Source of the DNA: CAYLOC01 sp964385195
GTDB taxonomy: Bacteria; Actinomycetota; Actinomycetes; Propionibacteriales; Nocardioidaceae
Assembly (NCBI GenBank): GCA_964385195.1
Contig: CAYLOC010000001.1
Coordinates: 1-54,180 of the forward strand
Direction of reading: 5' to 3'
Length of the DNA stretch: 54,180 nucleotides
Shown here in pieces: positions 47,499-54,180 of this stretch. The notes below the pieces were generated by a model. That model saw nothing but the letters and a program-made list of their open reading frames with translations, searched no databases and had not been told where the DNA came from. Position numbers and translations under genes: made by a program. Numbering within the stretch: position 1 is the first letter of the stretch; every line of letters begins with the position of its first letter.

Positions 47499-48326
47499 TC
47501 ACTCCTCCTGGGTGCGCTGCTGCGGGGCGAACTCCGGGGCAACGGTCTCGTCGTACGCCGGGGCGCTCAGTTGGTCATGCTCCGGTGCGGACGGATCCAG
47601 CGTCGAGTCCGAACCAGGGCGTGCCGCGTCGGCCCCGTCACGTCCTGGGTCCTCCCGGTCATGCCGTGCGGCCTCACGGTCATGCTGTGCGGCCTCGCGC
47701 TTGGCCGACCACCACTGCCAGGCGACGGGGACGACGGAGAACGCGACCAGGCCGACCAGGATCGCCTCGACGTGATGCGCCAGCCATGGGATCTGTCCGA
47801 GGAAGTAGCCGAGGAACAGCACTCCGCAGACCCACAGCACGCCGCCGATCCCGGTGTAGACGAGGTAGCGCCGGAACGGCATCCGGCCGGCACCGGCGGC
47901 GAGGGTGATGAACGTGCGCACGATCGGAACGAACCGGGCAAGGATGATCGCGCCCGGACCGTGCCGGTCGAAGAACTCATGGGTCCGATCGATGTACTCG
48001 CGTTTGAAGAAACGGGAGTCGGGTCGGTCGAAGATCTTCGGTCCGACGTAGTATCCGACTCCGTACCCGACGACGTTGCTCAGCACCGCGGAGACGATGA
48101 AGATCACACACGCCAGCCACAGCGGCGCCCCGGGAATGCCCGGCCCGGCGATGAGCACACCCGCGGTGAACAGCAGCGAGTCACCGGGGAGAAACGGGAA
48201 CAGCCAGCACTCGATGAAGATGACCAGCGCAGCGCCCCACACGGCGTACACCCCGAACCGGTCGATCCATACGGCCGGGTCGAGAAGCCCGTCCAGGATC
48301 GCCGGGTACTGCACAATGATGGACAC
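47499..48326 (-). CDS. DedA-family membrane protein
   Basis: A 275-residue DedA/SNARE-associated protein. FIECWLFPFLPGDSLLFTAG and RFVPIVRTFITLAAGAGRM are the family's two conserved re-entrant segments. Members move polyprenyl-phosphate or other phospholipids across the membrane. The cytoplasmic tail is long and charged; it includes a duplicated heptad (AQHDREA, ARHDRED) from a 21-bp tandem repeat. The GTG start is 6 bases from TAGGCT. Confidence 0.92.
   Translation of the reverse strand: MSIIVQYPAILDGLLDPAVWIDRFGVYAVWGAALVIFIECWLFPFLPGDSLLFTAGVLIAGPGIPGAPLWLACVIFIVSAVLSNVVGYGVGYYVGPKIFDRPDSRFFKREYIDRTHEFFDRHGPGAIILARFVPIVRTFITLAAGAGRMPFRRYLVYTGIGGVLWVCGVLFLGYFLGQIPWLAHHVEAILVGLVAFSVVPVAWQWWSAKREAAQHDREAARHDREDPGRDGADAARPGSDSTLDPSAPEHDQLSAPAYDETVAPEFAPQQRTQEE
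47658..47699. repeat. Tandem 21-bp repeat in the DedA tail
   Basis: Two adjacent 21-bp units, 19 of 21 bases identical, encoding a seven-residue Arg/Glu/His/Asp-rich repeat in the cytoplasmic tail. Confidence 0.85.
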
Positions 48327-48332
48327 TCCCCG

Positions 48333-48338
48333 AGCCTA
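48333..48338 (-). promoter_or_regulatory. -10 box, leaderless start of dedA-like gene
   Basis: TAGGCT on the minus strand, 6 bases before the GTG at 48326. Confidence 0.6.
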
Positions 48339-48349
48339 CCGGCCCTCCC

Positions 48350-48355
48350 TAGGGT
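48350..48355 (+). promoter_or_regulatory. -10 box, leaderless start of the TrmH gene
   Basis: TAGGGT, 6 bases before the ATG at 48362. With the DedA box it makes a divergent promoter pair within 35 bp. Confidence 0.6.
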
Positions 48356-48361
48356 GACGAC

Positions 48362-49015
48362 ATGGATATTCAGATCCGGCAACCGGGCCCGGACGGGGCC
48401 GAGGTCGGCGTCGGGCCGTGGCCGGGGACGTGGCCGGAGGGAGACCATTTCGACCCGGATCTGCTCCGCGACGGTGATCGGCGCAACGTCGCCGACCGGT
48501 ACCGGTACTGGCGGCTGGACGCGATCGTCGCCGACCTCGACACCAGACGCCACGGGTTCCACGTTGCGATCGAGAACTGGCAGCACGACTTCAACATCGG
48601 GTCCGTGGTCCGCACCGCCAACGCGTTCCTGGCAGCGCAGGTGCACATCGTCGGCGCCCGCCGCTGGAACCGGCGCGGAGCCATGGTGACCGACCGGTAC
48701 CAACATGTCCGGCACCATGCCACCATCGCGGAGTTCCAGGACTGGGCAGCCGCTGCGGACCTGCCGATGCTCGGGGTGGACAACCTGCCCGGGTCGGTGC
48801 CGCTGGAGACCGCGACGCTTCCGCGACGGTGTGTGCTCGTCTTCGGCCAGGAAGGACCGGGACTGACGCCGGCGATGCAGCACGCGTGCGCCACCACGTT
48901 CTCGATCGCGCAGTTCGGGTCCACCCGCTCGATCAACGCCGGAGCGGCGGCCGCGATCGCGATGCATACCTGGGTGCGGCAGCACGCCGTACTCCCCGAA
49001 ACCGACGACGGGTAG
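48362..49015 (+). CDS. TrmH/SpoU-family RNA 2'-O-methyltransferase
   Basis: A 217-residue SPOUT-fold RNA methyltransferase. HDFNIGSVVRTANAFLAAQVHIVG, CVLVFGQEGPGLTP and STRSINAGAAAAIAMHTW are motifs 1-3 of the trefoil-knot SAM site. It methylates the ribose of a tRNA or rRNA nucleotide; which one is unknown. Next to fba, as in other actinobacteria. Confidence 0.92.
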   Translation: MDIQIRQPGPDGAEVGVGPWPGTWPEGDHFDPDLLRDGDRRNVADRYRYWRLDAIVADLDTRRHGFHVAIENWQHDFNIGSVVRTANAFLAAQVHIVGARRWNRRGAMVTDRYQHVRHHATIAEFQDWAAAADLPMLGVDNLPGSVPLETATLPRRCVLVFGQEGPGLTPAMQHACATTFSIAQFGSTRSINAGAAAAIAMHTWVRQHAVLPETDDG

Positions 49016-49090
49016 CGGCCACGTTGTCCCGGTCGGAGCGAACCGGGATACTGGGAGCAACCCGACCCCGAGACGAGCACGGAGATCGAG

Positions 49091-50119
49091 ATGCCCATCG
49101 CTACCCCCGAGGTCTACGCCGCGATGCTGGACAAGGCCAAGGCCGAGCGGTTCGCCTACCCCGCCATCAACGTCACGTCCTCCCAGACCCTGAACGCCGC
49201 AATGCGCGGGTTCGCCGAGGCGGAGAGCGACGGCATCGTGCAGGTCTCCACCGGAGGCGCGGACTACCTGTCGGGCTCGACGGTGAAGAACATGGCCAGC
49301 GGCGCGCTGGCGTTGGCGGCGTACGCCGAGGAGGCGGCGAAGAACTACCCGGTCAACATCGCGCTGCACACCGACCACTGCCCGAAGGACAAGCTCGACG
49401 GACTGGTGCGGCCGCTGCTGGCCGCGTCGACGGAGCGGGTGCGTGCTGGTGGGCTGCCGATCTTCCAGTCGCACATGTGGGACGGCTCCGCGATCGAACT
49501 GGAGGAGAACCTCTCGATCGCCAAGGAGCTGCTCGCCGAGGCTGCAGCGGCGCACGTGATTCTCGAGGTGGAGATCGGGATCGTCGGCGGTGAGGAGGAC
49601 GGCATCGTCGGCGAGATGGACGAGAAGCTGTACTCCGCTCCCGGCGACGCGGTGCGTACGGCGCAGGCGCTGGGCCTGGGGGAGCACGGCCGGTATCTGA
49701 CCGCGCTGACGTTCGGCAACGTGCACGGTGTGTACAAGCCCGGGAACGTCAAGCTGCGGCCGGAGATCCTGAAGGAGGCGCAGTCCGCGGTGGCCGCCGA
49801 GCACGGCCTTGGCGAGGACGCGAAACCGTTCGACCTGGTCTTCCACGGCGGGTCCGGCTCGCTGCTGGAGGAGATCCGGGAGGCGGTGGACTACGGGGTG
49901 GTGAAGATGAACGTGGACACCGACACCCAGTACGCGTTCACCCGGCCGATCGCGGACCACATGTTCCGCAGCTACGACGGTGTGTTGAAGGTCGACGGCG
50001 AGGTGGGGTCGAAGAAGGTCTACGATCCCCGCTCCTACGGCAAGGCCGCCGAGGCCGGGATGGCCGCGCGCGTGGTGGAGGCCTGCGAGAACCTCCGTTC
50101 CGCCGGCACCCGCGCCTAA
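49091..50119 (+). CDS. fba: Class II fructose-bisphosphate aldolase
   Basis: A 342-residue zinc aldolase of glycolysis and gluconeogenesis. IALHTDHCPKD holds the catalytic Asp and metal His, VEIGIVGGEEDG the second metal region, and FGNVHGVYKPGNVKL, FHGGSGS and KMNVDTDTQYAFT the phosphate and substrate sites. It is the long class IIa housekeeping enzyme, unlike the shorter aldolase at 11745. GGAG upstream supports the ATG. Confidence 0.97.
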   Translation: MPIATPEVYAAMLDKAKAERFAYPAINVTSSQTLNAAMRGFAEAESDGIVQVSTGGADYLSGSTVKNMASGALALAAYAEEAAKNYPVNIALHTDHCPKDKLDGLVRPLLAASTERVRAGGLPIFQSHMWDGSAIELEENLSIAKELLAEAAAAHVILEVEIGIVGGEEDGIVGEMDEKLYSAPGDAVRTAQALGLGEHGRYLTALTFGNVHGVYKPGNVKLRPEILKEAQSAVAAEHGLGEDAKPFDLVFHGGSGSLLEEIREAVDYGVVKMNVDTDTQYAFTRPIADHMFRSYDGVLKVDGEVGSKKVYDPRSYGKAAEAGMAARVVEACENLRSAGTRA

Positions 50120-50179
50120 CCTACCCACCCTCCGCGCCCCGTCCCTCCTCCGCGCCCCTTGGCGTTCTGCCTCACTCGC

Positions 50180-50253
50180 GTTTGCCTTGTAGACGGGGCA
50201 AACGCACCGTCTACAAGGCAGATCTGCCGCGCCAACGGTGAGTCTGCCTCGCC
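50180..50253. repeat. 75-bp palindromic repeat family, copy 1
   Basis: Hairpin arms TGCCTTGTAGACGG / CCGTCTACAAGGCA (14 bp, 10-base loop), followed by a conserved arm-free extension containing GCGCCAACGGTGAG. The same block recurs inverted at 52024-52098. Confidence 0.93.
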
Positions 50254-50373
50254 CACCTGGGGGTACGCCGATCACCTTGGCCGGAGTATCCACAGGTTCG
50301 CCCGGCTGGCGCTCGATCCACAGATCGTGTCGACGCCTCGCGGCCGTCCGGCGTCGACGGCACACTCATCGAC

Positions 50374-51366
50374 ATGCGTCCAGCACTTGCCTCGATCCTG
50401 TCCCGTCAGGGTGGCCTGTTCACCCGCGGACAGGCACTGTCTGCCGGTTACACCGTCCGCGAGTTTGCTGCGTTGACCAAACGGCGTACCGGATCTTGGG
50501 TCAGGATCCGGTACGGCGTCTACACGACCCGTGAACACTGGGCCGCCGCCGAGGGCCTCGAACGCGCCAAGCTCATCGATCGCGCCGCCTTGTTGGTGTG
50601 CAACGACGAATCCGTGTTGTCCCACAGCTCTGCCGCACGCTGGCTCGGACTGGCGTTGTACGGCGTGGACGACGGTCTGGCTCATCTCAACCGCCCCGGC
50701 CAGGGACAGACAGCGCGGATCGAGTCAGGAGTCAAACACCACCGCGGACGACTTGACCCTGACGAGGTGATGGAGGTCGATGGCGTGCGTGTGACCGTTC
50801 CCGCGCGGACTGCCCTCGACATCGCCGCCGAGTTCGGGTACCGCAGCGGTTTGGTGACGGCGGACTCGGCCCTGCACCTCGGCAGTCCCGACACCCACCG
50901 GAGCATGCGGGCGTTGGCCGAGGCGCACGAGTGCGCCCCGAACGGACCCACGATTCGTGCGGTCGCCGACCAGGCCGACGGCCGGGCGGCAACCCCCATC
51001 GAGACTCTGGGCCGCGCCACGCTACAAGCGATCGGCATTGACGACCTTGACCTGCAACACGTGATCCGGCTGCCGACCGGACGACATGCCATCACAGACT
51101 TGTACTCGCGAAGCCTGAACCACGTCTTCGAGTGCGATGGCCGGATCAAATACCAAGACGGGTACGACGACCTCGGACGCCGACGAACCGCGGAACAGGT
51201 GCTGTGGGAGGAAAAGAAGCGGGAGGACGCCGTACGCAGCACCGGCCGCGGTTTCAGCCGCCTTCTCTGGCCGGACGTGCAAGAGGGCAATCTCGCCCGA
51301 ACGCGGGAGCGCATCTGGCAGGAGATCAGCCAGCAGAGTGCCGGGAACCTCCGCGACGTCGGTTAG
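50374..51366 (+). CDS. AbiEi-like antitoxin-domain protein with degenerate nuclease-like C-terminus
   Basis: A 330-residue protein common in actinobacteria and annotated by its N-terminal AbiEi-type winged-helix domain (LFTRGQALSAGYTVREFAALTKRRTGSWVRIRYGVY). The C-terminal region (HVFECDGRIKYQ, EEKKREDAVRSTGRGFSRLLW) resembles the DUF559/restriction-endonuclease-like fold. No cognate AbiEii toxin gene is adjacent, so it is not a complete abortive-infection pair. CACACT 7 bases before the ATG is a weak leaderless -10. It overlaps convergent pyrE by 4 bases. Function unknown. Confidence 0.75.
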   Translation: MRPALASILSRQGGLFTRGQALSAGYTVREFAALTKRRTGSWVRIRYGVYTTREHWAAAEGLERAKLIDRAALLVCNDESVLSHSSAARWLGLALYGVDDGLAHLNRPGQGQTARIESGVKHHRGRLDPDEVMEVDGVRVTVPARTALDIAAEFGYRSGLVTADSALHLGSPDTHRSMRALAEAHECAPNGPTIRAVADQADGRAATPIETLGRATLQAIGIDDLDLQHVIRLPTGRHAITDLYSRSLNHVFECDGRIKYQDGYDDLGRRRTAEQVLWEEKKREDAVRSTGRGFSRLLWPDVQEGNLARTRERIWQEISQQSAGNLRDVG

Positions 51367-51905
51367 TCACTCTCGACTCCCAACTCACTCATCTCGTACG
51401 CCGCGAAGTAGGCCAGCCCCTCGTCGAGAACGTGATCTCGCGCTCCCCGGTCGATGACGACCGCGACGGCTGCCACGTCACCACCCGCCTCCCGAACCGC
51501 ATCGACAGCCGCCAACGCCGAGGACCCGGTCGTCGAGGTGTCCTCCACCACCAGTACCCGGCGGCCGGAGACATCGGGCCCCTCGATGCGCCGTTGAAGC
51601 CCGTGCGCCTTGCCCTCCTTGCGCACGACAAACGCGTCCAGCCGGTCGCCCACCGCGTGTGCGTCGTGCATCATCGCCATCGCGACCGGGTCAGCGCCCA
51701 GCGTGAGCCCACCGACAGCGACGTACTCCAGTTCACCAGTCACCTCCCGCATGATCCGCCCGACGAGCGGCGCCGCTGCACCGTCGAGCGTGACCCGCCG
51801 TAGGTCGACGTACCAGTCGGCCTCCTGGCCGGAGGACAACACGACGTGCTGGCGGACGACGGCTTTGGACCTGATCTGGTCGAGCAGCTTTTCCCGCTCG
51901 GACAT
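51363..51905 (-). CDS. pyrE: Orotate phosphoribosyltransferase
   Basis: A 180-residue type I phosphoribosyltransferase that makes orotidine monophosphate in pyrimidine synthesis. SSGQEADWYVDLRRVTLDG and the PRPP loop VLVVEDTSTTGSSAL are diagnostic. The ATG is chosen over a GTG three codons upstream because GGGG lies about 8 bases before it. The gene is bracketed, with the AbiEi-like gene, by an inverted pair of 75-bp repeats. Confidence 0.95.
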   Translation of the reverse strand: MSEREKLLDQIRSKAVVRQHVVLSSGQEADWYVDLRRVTLDGAAAPLVGRIMREVTGELEYVAVGGLTLGADPVAMAMMHDAHAVGDRLDAFVVRKEGKAHGLQRRIEGPDVSGRRVLVVEDTSTTGSSALAAVDAVREAGGDVAAVAVVIDRGARDHVLDEGLAYFAAYEMSELGVESD

Positions 51906-52023
51906 CGCAGTCACCCCGTCAGGGTATCGCCAGCACGCGTCATCCGCCGCAAACCGGCTACCCCCGAACGGGGAAGGTCGACGTCGGCCAATGGCCGGCG
52001 CGGTTTCGCCGCGGCCCGCAGGT

Positions 52024-52098
52024 CGGCGAGGCAAACTCACCGTTGGCGCGGCACGTTTGCCTTGTAAACGGTGCATCTGCGCCGTCTACAAGGCAAAC
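52024..52098. repeat. 75-bp palindromic repeat family, copy 2 (inverted)
   Basis: Reverse complement of the block at 50180: extension at 52024-52054, then 17-bp arms 52055-52071 and 52082-52098 with one mismatch. Most differences from copy 1 are single bases. Confidence 0.93.
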
Positions 52099-52157
52099 AC
52101 CGCGGGGGCGACGGGGGAGGAGCCGGGCGAGGGCAGGGGGAGCGGGCCGACGGGGTG

Positions 52158-52973
52158 TTACTTGGGGCGGACGGATTGCAGGTGGCCGAAGGCGACCAGG
52201 CGGTTGTCGGTGTGGAAGAACTCCGCGCACGTGGTGATCGTGATCAGCTTCTTGGTGGGCTTGCCGGGCTGGAGGTGCGGCATCCCCGGCGGCGCCTCGC
52301 CGGGCGGCGGCACCGGCACCGGGTTGACCACCCAGGTCTGGTGGAAGTCCACGTTGAGGTCGTTGGGGTTGGTGTCGAGCACATAGGTGTAGAACGCGTC
52401 CCGGGTCTCGATGATGATCTTGTCGCCCGGCCGCAGGCTCGGCATGTCGCGGAACGGCGATCCGTGCGTCACCCGGTGACCGGCCAGTGCGAAGTTCCCG
52501 ACCTCGCCCGGCCCGGCGCTGTGCGGGAAGTGGCCGATCCCACGAGCCAGCTCCTCGGACTGGACGCCCTGGAGCAGCGGTACGGCGTAGTCCGCTCCCA
52601 GGCGGGGAATCTCTACCAGTGCATACGCCTGGCCGAGAGACGGGGCCGCCGCAGTGACAGCGCCATGATCCCCTCGCACGGGCTGGGCCTTCGCTGCGGC
52701 CCCGGTCCCGGCTCCGGTCGCCGCCACACTGCCACCACCATCGGTCTGCTGCCACTCCTGCCGCAGGTGGTCCCGGATTTCGCCCTGCCGGTGGTGGGCC
52801 ACGATGTCGGTGCCGATCATCTGCCACCCGACGTACCCCAGCAGACCGAGACCGGCAAGGACGAGTGCGAGTCCCGCGGCGAGACCCACACCGAACCGTC
52901 GACGAGGCGGTGGCGGAGGGGGCTGGTCACGGACGGGCGTCGAGCCCCCGTGTCCGGTCAACGTATCGTTCAT
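52158..52973 (-). CDS. Class E-type sortase
   Basis: A 271-residue membrane-anchored transpeptidase. A Pro-rich N-terminus precedes one membrane helix (GVGLAAGLALVLAGLGLLGYVGW) and a Gly/Ala-rich linker. The catalytic triad is H166 (FALAGHRVTH), C249 (ITITTCAEFF) and R258 (DNRLVAFGHL). Sortases attach sorting-signal proteins to the cell wall or polymerise pili. No LPxTG/LAxTG substrate is encoded in the window. It is divergent from an aminotransferase 40 bases away; TACAGT lies 10 bases before its ATG. Confidence 0.92.
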   Translation of the reverse strand: MNDTLTGHGGSTPVRDQPPPPPPRRRFGVGLAAGLALVLAGLGLLGYVGWQMIGTDIVAHHRQGEIRDHLRQEWQQTDGGGSVAATGAGTGAAAKAQPVRGDHGAVTAAAPSLGQAYALVEIPRLGADYAVPLLQGVQSEELARGIGHFPHSAGPGEVGNFALAGHRVTHGSPFRDMPSLRPGDKIIIETRDAFYTYVLDTNPNDLNVDFHQTWVVNPVPVPPPGEAPPGMPHLQPGKPTKKLITITTCAEFFHTDNRLVAFGHLQSVRPK

Positions 52974-53013
52974 GCTGTCAGCCACTGTATCGACCAGTCC
53001 GGGAGGACGTCCG

Positions 53014-54177
53014 GTGATCAACCCACTTGCGGCCCGTCTCCAAGACATCGAGACGTCGATCTTCTCCACCATGTCCGCGTTGGCGGTCCGCACGGGGTCG
53101 CTGAACCTGGGTCAGGGGTTTCCCGACGAGGAGGGCCCGGCGGAGATCGTGGAGGCAGCGAGTACGGCGCTGCACAGCGGACGCAACCAGTACCCGCCGG
53201 GCATCGGGTTCCCCGAGCTGCGGCAGGCCGTCGCCGAGCACCAGAAGCGGTTCTACGGGCTGTCGGTCGACCCGGACTCACAGGTCATCGTCACCACCGG
53301 TGCGACGGAGGCGATCACCGCCGCCGTACTGGCGCACATCGATCCCGGTGACGAGGTCGTGATGCTGGAGCCCTACTACGACTCCTACGTGGGGGCGCTC
53401 GCGATGGCCGGAGGGGTACGGGTCCCGGTGACCCTGCACCCGCCGGACTTCACGTTCGACCCCGACGCGCTACGCAAAGCCGTGACGCCACGGACGAAGG
53501 CGCTGCTGATCAACTCCCCCCACAACCCGACGGGTGCGGTCCTCACCGACGAGGAACTGGCGGTGCTGGCCGAGGTCGCCAACGAGCACGACCTGCTCGT
53601 GATCACCGACGAGGTGTATGAGCACCTGACGTTCGACGGGGCGGTCCACCGGCCGCTGGCCACCCTGGACGGGATGGCCGAACGCACCATCAGCATCTCC
53701 AGCGGTGCAAAGACGTTCGCGTTCACCGGATGGAAGGTCGGCTGGGTCACCGGTCCGGAGAGGCTGGTACACAACACGATGATGGCCAAGCAGTTCATGA
53801 GCTTTGCCTCCGGCGCTCCGCTCCAGCCGGCGATCGCGACCGCGCTGGGCCTCGGTGACGCCTACTTCGAGAAGCTGCGTGCGGACTTGCGCGGGAAGCG
53901 CGACCGGTTGTGCGCGGGGCTCTCCGCCGTCGGCTTCGACGTGTTCGTGCCCAAGAGCACCTACTTCGTCAACACCGACATCAGCCCATTGGGGTACGAC
54001 GACGCGATGCAGTTCTGTCTGGACCTCCCCGAGCGCTGCGGTGTGGTCGCGATCCCGCACGAGCCGTTCTACGACAACAAGCAGGCAGCGAAGACGCTGG
54101 TCCGGTGGGCGTTCTGCAAAGACGACGCACAGCTCGACGAAGCCGTCGAGCGCCTCGGCGTACTCCGCCGCGGCTAG
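53014..54177 (+). CDS. Class I/II PLP-dependent aminotransferase (DapC-like)
   Basis: A 387-residue fold-type I aminotransferase. PLP lysine K233 lies in ISSGAKTFAFTGWKVGW. NSPHNPTGAVL, DEVYEHLTFDG and the C-terminal ALVRW-like KTLVRWAFCKDD complete the family pattern. It resembles the mycobacterial putative N-succinyldiaminopimelate aminotransferase and kynurenine aminotransferases, so the substrate is uncertain. The GTG start has GGGAGG 7 bases upstream. It is complete, ending three bases before the window edge. Confidence 0.92.
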   Translation: MINPLAARLQDIETSIFSTMSALAVRTGSLNLGQGFPDEEGPAEIVEAASTALHSGRNQYPPGIGFPELRQAVAEHQKRFYGLSVDPDSQVIVTTGATEAITAAVLAHIDPGDEVVMLEPYYDSYVGALAMAGGVRVPVTLHPPDFTFDPDALRKAVTPRTKALLINSPHNPTGAVLTDEELAVLAEVANEHDLLVITDEVYEHLTFDGAVHRPLATLDGMAERTISISSGAKTFAFTGWKVGWVTGPERLVHNTMMAKQFMSFASGAPLQPAIATALGLGDAYFEKLRADLRGKRDRLCAGLSAVGFDVFVPKSTYFVNTDISPLGYDDAMQFCLDLPERCGVVAIPHEPFYDNKQAAKTLVRWAFCKDDAQLDEAVERLGVLRRG

Positions 54178-54180
54178 CCC

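Noticed and set aside
46936..47542. Extending the TrmB/LuxR regulator frame upstream through the N run to 47542
   Set aside because: The extra part is Arg-rich, opposes DUF3151, and a leaderless -10 box places the start at 46885.
50180..52098. A composite transposon bounded by the inverted 75-bp repeats
   Set aside because: No transposase or target duplication is present and the enclosed pyrE is a housekeeping gene; two copies of a scattered repeat is simpler.

Overview
The window is a 54.2 kb piece of a high-GC actinobacterial chromosome. It is dominated by a housekeeping region: almost the whole purine pathway (purM, purF, purL, purQ, purS, purC, purB, purD, purA), with bldC, a valine/leucine dehydrogenase, a DUF3073 protein, DUF3151, DedA, a TrmH-type methyltransferase, class II fba and pyrE. 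The order bldC / dehydrogenase / DUF3073 / purM / purF is known from Streptomyces, and purA / DUF3151 / DedA / fba from mycobacteria, so the phylum is secure. The genus cannot be fixed from the sequence alone. No rRNA, tRNA, CRISPR array, prophage or intact insertion sequence is visible. A run of exactly 100 N (46758-46857) marks an assembly gap.

Layout. 0.1-7.5 kb: an XRE-like protein with a long alpha-helical body, a short MetE-type zinc methyltransferase, a PAP2 phosphatase, a SAM methyltransferase, a secreted M6 (immune inhibitor A-like) protease and a small lipoprotein. 7.5-12.6 kb: a sugar-uptake and breakdown locus, with a binding lipoprotein and two permeases (no ATPase) divergent from a PfkB sugar-phosphate kinase and a class II aldolase. 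12.6-15.7 kb: a FAD amine oxidase, galE and a methyltransferase. 15.7-28.3 kb: bldC, dehydrogenase, DUF3073 and the purM-F-L-Q-S cluster, which also carries an M20 peptidase, an SCP-like protein, a nickel permease and a lipoprotein sulfatase. 28.3-37.9 kb: a candidate small RNA, a luciferase-like oxidoreductase, an acyl-CoA ligase, purC, an MMPL transporter with a divergent two-component system, and purB. 37.9-42.1 kb: a VapBC module beside the remnant of a short-chain dehydrogenase, then a TetR/MMPL efflux operon with twin operators. 42.1-54.2 kb: purD, purA, a lipid kinase, a TrmB/LuxR regulator whose start codon lies in a minisatellite, DUF3151, DedA, TrmH, fba, an AbiEi-like protein, pyrE, a sortase and an aminotransferase.

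Two window-wide patterns stand out. (1) About twenty genes have a -10 box of the form TANNNT exactly 6-7 bases before the start codon, the geometry of leaderless mRNAs, and this was used to choose several starts. (2) Long palindromes recur between genes. A 50-bp family (13751, 32246, 36383) has constant ends and covarying arms, and two of its copies supply the last codons and stop of unrelated genes. A 75-bp family occurs as an inverted pair (50180 and 52024). Unrelated single palindromes lie at 29690 and 43425. Several of these end just upstream of leaderless -10 boxes.

Regulatory sites supported by the sequence include a Nur-type nickel box over the -35 of the nickel permease, twin TetR operators, a VapBC operator over its own -10 and a palindrome over the -10 of the sugar-transport operon.
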